A stretch of DNA of 64,000 nucleotides, from positions 1 through 64,000 of the forward strand of contig NZ_VOSK01000003.1 of NCBI RefSeq assembly GCF_009296175.1. The letters run 5' to 3'. Both the position numbers and the translations under genes were made by a program. The first letter of the stretch is position 1; each line of letters opens with the position of its first letter. The notes beneath the pieces were generated by a model. That model was not told where the DNA came from. It saw nothing but the letters and a program-made list of their open reading frames with translations, and searched no databases. Positions 34,658 to 42,419 of this stretch are shown one piece after another. This stretch comes from Microvirga tunisiensis (GTDB taxonomy: Bacteria > Pseudomonadota > Alphaproteobacteria > Rhizobiales > Beijerinckiaceae).

Positions 34658-34885
34658 GATCCCTACGTCACGATCGCTCAGGAAGGCGTGGGCGAACTGG
34701 TGAAGCTCGCGGCCGAACGCGGCAGGACCGCCCGCAATAGCATCAAGCTCGGAATCTGCGGCGGGCACGGGGGCGATCCGGGGTCGATCCACTTCTGCCA
34801 GTCGGTCGGGCTCGACTACATCTCCTGCTCGCCGTACCGCTAGTCTATCGCACGGCTTGCGGCCGCGCTCGAGGATCTAAGTTAA
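34658..34885 (+). pseudogene. ppdK: 3' remnant of pyruvate phosphate dikinase
   Basis: An open stretch reading DPYVTIAQEGVGELVKLAAE, RGRTARNSIKLGICGGHGGD and SIHFCQSVGLDYISCSPYR matches the C-terminus of PpdK/PEP synthase, including the catalytic-Cys segment CGxHGGD (normally CGEHGGD). A TAG at 34841-34843 interrupts the conserved SPYRVPIARLAAA, after which SIARLAAALEDL continues in frame to a TAA at 34883. No upstream part of the ~880-residue enzyme is present. A dead fragment, probably left by recombination with the functional copy elsewhere. Confidence 0.8.
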
Positions 34886-34994
34886 AGCCTTTTGCAGAAA
34901 CCCATAATATAGGCCACTCGGCTCGCCCCTTGTTGAGGGTTTGTGGACCAACTCGGAGCGTCGCAGCGTTCCACCAGCGACGCTCCGGACTGTC

Positions 34995-35327
34995 TCACCA
35001 ATCCAGACCGTCACCGTGGCCGGGAGAGGCTTCGCCATAACCAGGGATGATGTAGGGTCCATCTCCCGAAGCGGGAGGCGCTGCATAAAAGGGAGGATAG
35101 CCGCCGCCATGGTCATCGCCGTGAGGGAACCAGGACGAGAGATCCTCCAACAGGTGTGACAACGGATTTCCGCCGTACAACGGACCCACGTCACCGCCAG
35201 GGCCGCCGTTCGGTTCCACCGGTATGGGTGCTCCCGGATTGGGTTCTCCCACAGCGATTGCAGGCGCTCCGCCGCCGGACGGCATTTCGTTGGTGCTCGA
35301 TTCGTAGAGTAGATTGTAGCCACTCAT
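34995..35327 (-). CDS. Gly/Pro-rich hypothetical protein, 110 aa
   Basis: A low-complexity protein (MSGYNLLYESSTNEMPSGGG, then AVGEPNPGAPIPVEPNGGPG, YGGNPLSHLLEDLSSWFPHG) rich in Gly, Pro, Asp and Tyr, with no signal peptide or membrane helix. It is probably disordered. GGAAAGGACATCTC precedes the ATG. The MSGYN start and Gly/Pro-rich body resemble small secreted or RiPP-precursor-like proteins only superficially; no processing genes are near. Confidence 0.5.
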   Translation of the reverse strand: MSGYNLLYESSTNEMPSGGGAPAIAVGEPNPGAPIPVEPNGGPGGDVGPLYGGNPLSHLLEDLSSWFPHGDDHGGGYPPFYAAPPASGDGPYIIPGYGEASPGHGDGLDW

Positions 35328-35572
35328 GAGATGTCCTTTCCAGAAGGTCTGCTCGCTTCCGCCGAGGAGTTCTCCGACGGCGAACGGTCACTTTGGCAGA
35401 CGTCGCAAGGACTATTCTGTGAGATGTTTCACAAAGGGTCGATCATCACCGTCAGGAATGCGAACGAACCCCTAGATTAGCTGTCGCTGTAATGACGTCA
35501 GAACATCGCTCGCTTCCCGGCGTAGCGCCGAACAAGGGTAGTGCCTCACACTTTGGCTGTGACGGTGAGCGT

Positions 35573-36226
35573 TCACGCTGACACCTTGGTTTGGTCTGAT
35601 CTTTCCCCTTCTGCAACAATTTGCAGCATTTCATCGGGTAGGGGTCTCTGAAGTTTCAGGGCCTCTTCCGGCGGCGCGTTGAGCCAAACGTCATATTCTT
35701 CGGGCGTGGTCAGGATGACCGGCATCGCTTTCGGATGGATCGGCCCCACCACGCCATTCGGTTCCGATGTCAGAAATGAATAGAGCAGGTGTTCACCTTC
35801 GACAGGATCGGCCTTCGTTCCACGTACGCCGGTCCATGGCCGCCAAATGCCAGCAAACGCAGCAAGGGGGCGCTCTTCATTGAGGGCAAACCAAACGGGT
35901 GTCTTGCGTGGACGAGTATCCTTGTACTCACTGAAACTAGTCAACGGAATAAGCGCTCGATACTGCGGCTTGAGCCACGCACGCCAGAACGGCGATCCAA
36001 CATTCCGCACATTCGTCACTGGATGGTTCCCGACCTTCGGGGGAGGGGGGAAGCCCCAGCGCATTTGGATCAGCTCGCGCTCACCCTCATGAGTTCTGAT
36101 GACCGGCGCCATCTGGTCCGGAAAGATCGCCGGCAGGGGAGGGAGGTTGCCTGCACTGTCGCGGGTGACATTGAAGGCCTGCCGCATCGTCGCCTGGGTC
36201 GCGTAGGAGCTATAAAGATTGCACAC
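35573..36226 (-). CDS. yedK: SOS-response-associated (SRAP/YedK) abasic-site protease-like protein
   Basis: A 217-residue SRAP-domain protein that covalently caps abasic sites in single-stranded DNA through Cys2. The start is set by this residue: a GTG at 36226 directly followed by TGC gives MCNLYSSYATQATMRQAFNV, with GGAAGG upstream. The earlier frame would bury the Cys. Also present are the active-site Asn-Arg region NHPVTNVRNVGSPFWR, YRALIPLTSFSEYKD and the HPKAMPVILTTPEEYDVWL end with its conserved His. No LexA box was seen upstream. Confidence 0.9.
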   Translation of the reverse strand: MCNLYSSYATQATMRQAFNVTRDSAGNLPPLPAIFPDQMAPVIRTHEGERELIQMRWGFPPPPKVGNHPVTNVRNVGSPFWRAWLKPQYRALIPLTSFSEYKDTRPRKTPVWFALNEERPLAAFAGIWRPWTGVRGTKADPVEGEHLLYSFLTSEPNGVVGPIHPKAMPVILTTPEEYDVWLNAPPEEALKLQRPLPDEMLQIVAEGERSDQTKVSA

Positions 36227-36678
36227 CGGCGGCACCTTCCGTCTCGGCATTCCGAGTTTTGTCTCACAACTGCGATTATCTCGTTGCCCAAAGTTACAAG
36301 AAGTCCTGCCATGCGCAACCCTTGCAGCTATAGACTTCAATCGACTGGAGTCCGCGCGACTGCGGATTTACACCGTCACGCGTGCAAACAGCGCTTCGCA
36401 ATTTTCAGATAAGACCGTGAACCGAAACCAAGGAATTGCGGGTCCTCCTAGTCTACCGTTCTGGTCCAGTCAGGGTTGCCCCACAGTCCGTGGGATCCGG
36501 TTCAGGAGCGGCAAAATAACCCTTCTAGGTCCGTTCAGAAACCAGATCCGGCAAGGAAGGACGAAGGCAAACGGGGTCTGAAAAGGGTCATTGCCAGGGC
36601 GGAAGATCTGGCAAGATGCCGTGAGACAGGGCAATATGACGAGAATACGGATAATGACTAGCAGTGTGGGCGCAGAAC
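36227..36678. other. Stretch without a certain gene
   Basis: A plus-strand frame at 36476-36661 (61 codons, basic) ends just before the next gene but has no recognised family or good start. Base composition becomes visibly AT-richer from about 36.3 kb, marking the start of the accessory segment. Confidence 0.4.
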
Positions 36679-37587
36679 ATGGGCGACTTTGAGAGAACAT
36701 TCGGCGCAGGCGCAGATGCTGCATCAATAATAGATGCTTACTCCGACCAGGAAGAAGATATCGACTCAGCCCAGGAGAAAGACAGCACAACTTCGGAAGA
36801 GAGGCTCGCAAAAGCGAAACAACGGGGCGTCAATATCTCTTGGCGATCTCGTATCGACGTTTATCCTGATGCAGTTGATCCTAGCGTTTTGACCCAACCT
36901 GACTTCCTCGCCTTCGATAAATTTAGCGATAAGAACGTCGGGAGAGTCTTCCGGATACATAGGAACGATGACTCGCCTTTTTTCAACGAGTTGATGGGCC
37001 GCTGGATTTATCCCGAGAAATGGGAGGTCTGGGGATGGTCCATGTACGCCCACAGCACCACTAAGAGAGTGCCATTTAGAACTTATGGCGCTACCAGCAG
37101 CCTTGCAGAGGCAGAAAGTTTCATGGCTGAAGCGTATGGGCTGCTGCTAGAGCACAACAGACCGCCGCCTAGGTTCTCCTTCTTTGTGAATCTGAGCAAC
37201 TTGGGGTCAGACCATCTGAGCATCTGGACCCAAGATGGTGGCTGCGACTTGGAAATCGAAACCGATTCCGAGAGCGATGCGGTCATAGGGGCCCACACAT
37301 GGGGTCACACCCTCTACGTGGTCATCAATTGCGGTCCTAGTGGCAACTTCGGCTCTGTTCACCCAGATATTGGGAACGCGATTGCTGCGTTCAGCGCCCA
37401 ATTCGACGGTTGGCACGACAACGATGTGCCGATACGTTCGAGTTGCGAGCCGAAGATTTCGCGTGCCGTCGCTGAGATCCTCGCCGCTCATGACTCAGGT
37501 CAATTCACTTCCGGGTGCTTCAGGACTATTTCTTGTGCGGATACCGAGATTACCATCGCTGCAGTCCTGATGTACGGATATGCATAG
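36679..37587 (+). CDS. Hypothetical protein, ~302 aa
   Basis: An acidic soluble protein of unknown family. The first ~50 residues are highly charged and probably disordered (EEDIDSAQEKDSTTSEERLA). The rest is Trp/Tyr-rich and appears globular (WIYPEKWEVWGWSMYAHSTT, then RFSFFVNLSNLGSDHLSIWT, AHTWGHTLYVVINCGPSGNF). The start could also be a GTG at 36664. Codon use is AT-richer than that of the flanking housekeeping genes, suggesting acquisition. No neighbour suggests a role. Confidence 0.6.
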   Translation: MGDFERTFGAGADAASIIDAYSDQEEDIDSAQEKDSTTSEERLAKAKQRGVNISWRSRIDVYPDAVDPSVLTQPDFLAFDKFSDKNVGRVFRIHRNDDSPFFNELMGRWIYPEKWEVWGWSMYAHSTTKRVPFRTYGATSSLAEAESFMAEAYGLLLEHNRPPPRFSFFVNLSNLGSDHLSIWTQDGGCDLEIETDSESDAVIGAHTWGHTLYVVINCGPSGNFGSVHPDIGNAIAAFSAQFDGWHDNDVPIRSSCEPKISRAVAEILAAHDSGQFTSGCFRTISCADTEITIAAVLMYGYA

Positions 37588-37898
37588 CAGGTTCACGCTG
37601 GCTGAACCAAGTCGCAGGCTGTGGTCCTCTTAAGATCCTGAGGTTCTCCTTCGGCAGAAGTCGAGTCCTCCCAGCCACCCGTAAGCAGCAGCTCCAGCTT
37701 TGAACTAAAATCGGTTCAGCGCAAAATGCCCCGGCTGAGAGGGTAGGGGCTCTCGGCCAGGGCTAGCTCCACGCGTTGGGGGCAATGGAGTATGTGCGGG
37801 CTAATACGCTACACGCCCGATGGGGGCATCTTCATATGGCCACGCTTAAAAAATCGTGCACACCGCCCACGAAGTATCCTCGGCCACCGCAGGAAGGT
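37588..37898. other. Gene-less stretch
   Basis: No supported gene. A stem GGC(T)GAGAG / CTCTCGGCC lies near 37732-37760 and could be a weak terminator for the preceding gene. The block at 37787-37819 resembles 21339-21370. Confidence 0.35.
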
Positions 37899-38171
37899 TC
37901 AGGAGAGATGCTGAGCGAAGTGCTTGTTCATTTCGAACATGCTGACCTTGTCCTTGCCGCCGAATACCGCCTGAAGCTTCGCGTCTGCCAGGATCTCCCG
38001 CTTGTTTGCGGGGTTCTGCAGGTTGTTGGCCTTGATGTATTCCCAGACCTTGCTCACGACCTCAGTCCGCGGGAGCGGCGCCGATCCGACAACGGCCGCA
38101 AGTTCGTTCGACGGCTGCAGCGGCTTGGCCAGGGCGGGGTTCGGTTTCTTGGTTGCTTTGGTTTCGGTCAT
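37899..38171 (-). CDS. SWIB/MDM2-domain protein
   Basis: A 90-residue protein consisting of a Lys/Pro-rich N-terminus and a SWIB domain: PSNELAAVVGSAPLPRTEVV, then SKVWEYIKANNLQNPANKRE and ILADAKLQAVFGGKDKVSMF ending EMNKHFAQHL. Bacterial SWIB proteins of this kind are short, DNA- or chromatin-like-associated and of unclear function, found in chlamydiae and many alphaproteobacteria. AGGAGTTGTGA precedes the ATG. Confidence 0.92.
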   Translation of the reverse strand: MTETKATKKPNPALAKPLQPSNELAAVVGSAPLPRTEVVSKVWEYIKANNLQNPANKREILADAKLQAVFGGKDKVSMFEMNKHFAQHLS

Positions 38172-38500
38172 TCACAACTCCTCTACTTGTCCAATTCGCC
38201 CTGTTTAGGCGTAAAAGGGGCGGGACGATGACGAACCAGCACCTAATAGCTTCCTAACCTCGCTTTAGTACTCCCAATCTAGATGTGTGACTTGTTGATC
38301 AGCCAGAGGTCCTCATTCACCCCCTTGACCAACGCCTTGGTGATGCAGGCCTAATGGCGGCTTCGAACTACGCCCCGTCCTGAGTCGATTCCGTCGTCCA
38401 ACAAAGTTTCCGGCTAAAAGTCTGAATTGGAACTCCCAAAACGGCTCATGTATGCATCCGCTAAATACGGGAGCGAAATCCAACTTCGTCTGAGGGGCAA
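38172..38500. other. Divergent intergenic stretch
   Basis: Promoter region between the SWIB gene and the UDG-like gene; no small gene or strong structure recognised. Confidence 0.4.
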
Positions 38501-39190
38501 ATGAATAAGAAATTATCTGAGATCGAGAATGAATGGATCGCCCTACATGGACGGTCCTGTGCCGAGCTTGGATCGAATAATTTGGTTTCTCCTTTTCTTT
38601 CTGCGCCCATGGATGGCTATACCCCGGGGGCACCAGGAACCATTTTATACGTTGGCAAAGCGACAGCGGGCTCATGGTATGACCGGGAGTACGCTGAGGA
38701 TAATTCTCCGGAAGGTCGGAAGGCTTGTACGCGGAGCTTCGTTGAATGGGTCAGAAACGGGGGCTACAGCTCAGCGTTTTGGCACCACGCAAAGTGCCTG
38801 TCTCAAGCGTTCACGCAGCATGGAGCGCCACCTCTCAGTAATCTTATTTGGTCAAACTTGTGCAAGATTGGTGTCCGGACAGGCAACCCTGAGGGGCGTT
38901 TTCTGGCGATCCAGCGCGACTTGGCTGTCGAAAGCTTACGAGCAGAGATCGAGGCCTACCAGCCTTCGCTCGTTGTCTTTGTCACTGGCACTTATGCTCC
39001 AGACATTATCGCCAAGGCCACACAGAGCAATTCATTGCGGAGTTGGGAACTAAGCCCAAGTGGTGCCCAGACCCGCCCACCTTACCAGGGTTCGCCTGGC
39101 ATGCTCTGGACAGCTCACCCACAAGGAAAAAGGAAAAGCTCACTATCAGCGTGGGTGGATCAAGCACAATCTTTAATGGTCGCAATTTGA
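38501..39190 (+). CDS. Uracil-DNA-glycosylase-fold-like hypothetical protein
   Basis: A 229-residue protein with an order of elements like the UDG superfamily. GTILYVGKATAGSWYDREYA occupies the place of the 'I..vG..PG' active-site strand, NLIWSNLCKIGVRTGNPEGR the catalytic helix entry, YQPSLVVFVTGTYAPDIIAK the 'P..Iv.lG..a' strand, and GMLWTAHPQGKRK the final 'HPS' loop. The classical GxDPY motif is absent, so glycosylase activity is not assured. It is AT-rich, and 15 bases separate it from the next gene, suggesting a two-gene unit. Confidence 0.5.
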   Translation: MNKKLSEIENEWIALHGRSCAELGSNNLVSPFLSAPMDGYTPGAPGTILYVGKATAGSWYDREYAEDNSPEGRKACTRSFVEWVRNGGYSSAFWHHAKCLSQAFTQHGAPPLSNLIWSNLCKIGVRTGNPEGRFLAIQRDLAVESLRAEIEAYQPSLVVFVTGTYAPDIIAKATQSNSLRSWELSPSGAQTRPPYQGSPGMLWTAHPQGKRKSSLSAWVDQAQSLMVAI

Positions 39191-39205
39191 ACCGGAGTAA
39201 AACCC

Positions 39206-39604
39206 ATGATCTGCGACCCCTGCGTCGGTATCTTTTGGGGAATCAGAGGGTTCACGGACACTTGTCTCGTCACAGACAAGTCGACTTTAAGTGAGGCTGA
39301 GATCTATGGAGAATTTCTCACCCATCCAAGAGGTCACTACGAGTTCTGGGAAAAATTGCGAAGGAAAGGCGCAGCTTTCCTCAAGAAACAAGGATGGCCG
39401 TTACAGATCTTATCATATGAATATGAAGAGTGGCCCCGCGGTCGAATTGTCTTCAATACGACAAGTCAATACTTCACTCTCTATGCTGACAGAAAGTTGC
39501 AACATCCTCATAGCTTGACTCGGATAATCAACGAATTCGGCTTGGATGCGCATACTTATGAGGTGAAGTCAGATCCGCACTACCGCAGTAGCCAATCTCT
39601 CTGA
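39206..39604 (+). CDS. Conserved hypothetical protein, 132 aa
   Basis: A soluble protein: MICDPCVGIFWGIRGFTDTC, then STLSEAEIYGEFLTHPRGHY, EFWEKLRRKGAAFLKKQGWP, and YEYEEWPRGRIVFNTTSQYF. From memory, the opening and the 'GEFLTHPRGHYEFWE' segment recur in uncharacterised proteins of rhizobia and other proteobacteria. It follows the UDG-like gene closely, and the pair may act together. Function unknown. Confidence 0.6.
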   Translation: MICDPCVGIFWGIRGFTDTCLVTDKSTLSEAEIYGEFLTHPRGHYEFWEKLRRKGAAFLKKQGWPLQILSYEYEEWPRGRIVFNTTSQYFTLYADRKLQHPHSLTRIINEFGLDAHTYEVKSDPHYRSSQSL

Positions 39605-39847
39605 GGTTTGGCGACGTCGACTGGCAGAGAAGGCGATATTCAGTAGGCTCCAGGCTAACGGCGCTGGAGACAGGAAGCATTGAAGCCACGCGGCACGGTG
39701 TCGGCGAGAGGGGTTGCTGCAAATCGAGAGCTTGGAGAGCCGATGGACACACGAGAACGTCGCCCCCGGCGACCTCCGACCTAGTTCACAAACCATTTGA
39801 CCTCGGCAATAATCCGGCCGCCGAACCTATCGGCGGACGAGGTCAGG

Positions 39848-40303
39848 ATGTCGAACCGCATTTCACATACGAGCGGCTCTCATGAGGGCAGGGGGGATGA
39901 TCAAACCTCGTCACAACAGTCTATATGGGGCAGGATCAGATCTGCCTATGAGCATGAAATGACGACTGTCGATCCGCAATCCCAGTTAACGCGCTCTGGC
40001 AGGGGAGACGGACCACTAGAACAACCTGCGAGACCGAGAACCTATCCTGCCCTAGCTGTCGGTCTCATCGCCGGCAGCCTTATTGTTTACCTCCTGGCCG
40101 GACCCAGCTCAGGATCAGGAATCTCGTCCACAATCAGCTCTCTATGGGATTCACTCATCGCAGTCGTAATTGGGCTGTGCATCCTCTACGGCGCTTGGTG
40201 CCTGTTCTGGCCGATTGTCAGAAACGCGATCCTCATGGTCATAGGCTGGATCATCATTCTCGCGATCGGCGTCTACACGTTCCTCAAGTACGTCGGCTAC
40301 TGA
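39848..40303 (+). CDS. Hypothetical membrane protein, 151 aa
   Basis: A polar N-terminal ~75 residues, then three hydrophobic segments (YPALAVGLIAGSLIVYLLAG; LWDSLIAVVIGLCILYGAWC; ILMVIGWIIILAIGVYTFLK). The ATG at 39848 with GAGGTCAGG upstream is preferred over 39797. No family recognised. It probably sits in the inner membrane with its N-terminus inside. Confidence 0.6.
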   Translation: MSNRISHTSGSHEGRGDDQTSSQQSIWGRIRSAYEHEMTTVDPQSQLTRSGRGDGPLEQPARPRTYPALAVGLIAGSLIVYLLAGPSSGSGISSTISSLWDSLIAVVIGLCILYGAWCLFWPIVRNAILMVIGWIIILAIGVYTFLKYVGY

Positions 40304-40326
40304 GCCCTACCGGCGGAAAGTCTTTC

Positions 40327-40881
40327 TCACTCGTCACGTTTGTACCGGAACGACCCTGGCGCCACGCGTCGCGCTGCAATCCGCGTCGATCCACGATCGG
40401 CGACTGTCTGCGTCTGCTTCGCTCCAAGCCGTGGGAGCGTCCCGACCAGAAGAACGAGGTTCTGAGCAACCTCCTCGCACGCAGGTCGCAGCTTGGGATC
40501 CGCCATCATCGAGTGGAACCGCATCCTATAAATGTGCTCTAGAAGAGAACAGGCATTCACCAGGTCGTCCGCTACCTCAAAGCAGGGCGACGTCTCGACC
40601 ATGAATGTCCGGCAGCGATGCACGCTCCGCTCTAGATCGCGATAGGCGGCATCCAGGTCCTTGGCGCGCAACCCACGCCCGGCCAGCGCCTCAGACACAC
40701 CGATGCTGAATCCGTCCGACAACATTCGGGCCACATGAATGAGAGCGTCGCCACAGGCGCGAGCCTTCTCTATGCCGTGCTTGTCGAGCCGAACTCGAAT
40801 AGCGATCAACGCAGACTTGGCACGAGCCAAATCATCCTCGACAACGTCACATTCGCGACGATCCGCCCACCAATTGCACAT
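40327..40881 (-). CDS. Hypothetical protein, 184 aa
   Basis: A mainly helical soluble protein (ADRRECDVVEDDLARAKSAL, then HVARMLSDGFSIGVSEALAG, VETSPCFEVADDLVNACSLL) of unknown family, ending in a basic tail. It lies downstream of the two RepC-like genes on the same strand, separated from them by 147 bases that contain a perfect 12-bp palindrome. Whether it belongs to the replication module is unknown. Confidence 0.5.
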   Translation of the reverse strand: MCNWWADRRECDVVEDDLARAKSALIAIRVRLDKHGIEKARACGDALIHVARMLSDGFSIGVSEALAGRGLRAKDLDAAYRDLERSVHRCRTFMVETSPCFEVADDLVNACSLLEHIYRMRFHSMMADPKLRPACEEVAQNLVLLVGTLPRLGAKQTQTVADRGSTRIAARRVAPGSFRYKRDE

Positions 40882-40921
40882 GCGATTTTCCGGGAATCAA
40901 TCTGGAGACTGATGAACCAGG

Positions 40922-40933
40922 AATCGTACGATT
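40922..40933. promoter_or_regulatory. 12-bp palindrome downstream of the repC-like pair
   Basis: AATCGTACGATT is a perfect palindrome in the gap between the 184-residue protein gene and the second RepC-like gene. Its TCGTACGA core also occurs upstream of the first RepC-like gene (44232-44239). Confidence 0.4.
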
Positions 40934-41028
40934 TGCGGCGAGTGACAAGCGGGAACGAGTGTGAAAGCGATCTCTGCGACATCATGGGCTAGCTTGCATC
41001 AATGGTGCCTGGGCAATCGGGTTCTGTC

Positions 41029-42240
41029 CTAATGCCTCGGACGTCGATGTAATCCTTCAATCCAGCTGATGATGTCATCGCTCTGGCGCACGCGTTCAGA
41101 TAACGAGAGTAGGTAGGCCTTAGGACTTTTGATCTTCCACCGACCGGACGTGGCATCTTCTCCCTGGATCTGAGCAAAATAACTCAGCACCAGAGCTCCT
41201 ATAACCGGGCCGTGTTCTCGCTGAACCTTCACCCATGTCTCCAATCCGATCCCTGTCATGAGAGCCAGAACCGGAGCGCTTTCTGTCAGGTCCTTCAGCT
41301 CGGCGACCGGTTGGCCTATCGTTTCTGCGACAACAGGAAGGTTCCCATTCACCAGAGCAAGGATGCTAACCTCGTCGACCGACTTGTTCTCACACCGTCC
41401 GTCCATCAACACGGATTCTGCAGCCTCGGCAGCAGAGGAGGGGAGAGGCTCCCCCGTCATACCCTCCGCACGCTCGGCCGCCGTGGACCGATGTCCGTTC
41501 ATCCGGGCAGCAAAGTCCGACCAAGCGTCAACGAGCGTTTGTGCCTGATCGAGCGGCAATGAACGGGAGGCCCCCTTCTTGAGTAAGGCCTCATATTCAT
41601 CGACCCATGGCGTGACAGCACCGGCCTTTTCAGGCCCAGCCTGGCCCAGCAGGATATCAAGACCCTTCCTCACTTCCGCCGAAAGGCAAAGGATCTGATG
41701 CCGCAACTCGCGGAGCCATCGACGCTCAGAGTCAATGCGTCTGGCGCCGGCGCGGAGTTGATCGGCCTGAGCCTGCAGCGGCGCCAAATCAAAGCCGTAG
41801 AAAGCCCGCTGCCCGATCTCGGAGCATTCTACCTCAAAGCGGCGGTTTGCGCGGCTCGCTACTCTCCTGATCAGATGGTGCTCCGAAAGGGACTTCAACG
41901 CGGCACTAAGTGAGGAGGCTGAGAAACCGGTCAGGTCCTCGAGTTGCTGAGCCGAGGGGGAAACCCCGATGGTCTGGTCCCGAATGGAGCTGACATTGAT
42001 GCAAACGATGAGAGCGGAAAGAGCGGCCTGCTCCACCGGCGAAAGCCGGAGAGCCTTTCCGGCGTCAGCAGCAGCCTTGAAAAGGATGCCACGAAGGGCC
42101 TTTACGTCGATCTTCTGGGGAGCCGAGCACGTATCAGCCACAGTTTCGTCCGCGAGATCCAGGCTGATCGACGAAACAACGGCGGGAAACGAAGGGCTTA
42201 CTGGGCTGAATGCCGGTCTGAACTGTACTGTTTCTAACAT
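41029..42240 (-). CDS. RepC-family plasmid replication initiator-like protein (second of pair)
   Basis: A 403-residue RepC-like protein. The N-terminal domain has LRLSPVEQAALSALIVCINV, a winged-helix block SAQQLEDLTGFSASSLSAAL then KSLSEHHLIRRVASRANRRF, and the hallmark GFDLAPLQAQADQL. The C-terminal part (AELKDLTESAPVLALMTGIG and on, KSPKAYLLSLSERVRQ) follows the RepC C-terminal fold. Its length matches plasmid RepC (~400-440). In repABC plasmids RepC binds the origin located in its own gene. Here repA and repB are absent and a second RepC-like gene lies directly upstream on the same strand. GTTCTGGAGAACG precedes the start, as in the other copy. Confidence 0.78.
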   Translation of the reverse strand: MLETVQFRPAFSPVSPSFPAVVSSISLDLADETVADTCSAPQKIDVKALRGILFKAAADAGKALRLSPVEQAALSALIVCINVSSIRDQTIGVSPSAQQLEDLTGFSASSLSAALKSLSEHHLIRRVASRANRRFEVECSEIGQRAFYGFDLAPLQAQADQLRAGARRIDSERRWLRELRHQILCLSAEVRKGLDILLGQAGPEKAGAVTPWVDEYEALLKKGASRSLPLDQAQTLVDAWSDFAARMNGHRSTAAERAEGMTGEPLPSSAAEAAESVLMDGRCENKSVDEVSILALVNGNLPVVAETIGQPVAELKDLTESAPVLALMTGIGLETWVKVQREHGPVIGALVLSYFAQIQGEDATSGRWKIKSPKAYLLSLSERVRQSDDIISWIEGLHRRPRH

Positions 42241-42373
42241 CTACGTTCTCCAGAACGCAGATCGAAAAAAGGAAGCAGAAACCTCATTAAAAGGCGCAAA
42301 AATTCCTTGCAGCCAATTCAGCCGAGAGGTACAAAACGGGTGTTCAGCGCCGGGTTGCCCCACTCGGTGAAAA

Positions 42374-42405
42374 GGCCGGATCCTCTTACGGGGGTTCGGC
42401 TTTTT
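42374..42405. terminator. Hairpin between the two repC-like genes
   Basis: GGCCG and CGGC pair around a loop, with A's on one side (42370-42373) and a T run from 42401, so it could terminate in either direction. It lies just after the 532-residue RepC-like gene as transcribed. The stem is short, hence moderate confidence. Confidence 0.4.
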
Positions 42406-42419
42406 CTTTTTATCGATCC

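Noticed and set aside
36227-36300. Possible LexA box upstream of yedK.
   Set aside because: No GTTC-N7-GTTC pattern is present; SOS control cannot be claimed from the sequence.
36476-36661. 61-codon plus-strand frame before the 302-residue hypothetical gene.
   Set aside because: No good start, no family and no clear bias; possibly leader sequence.
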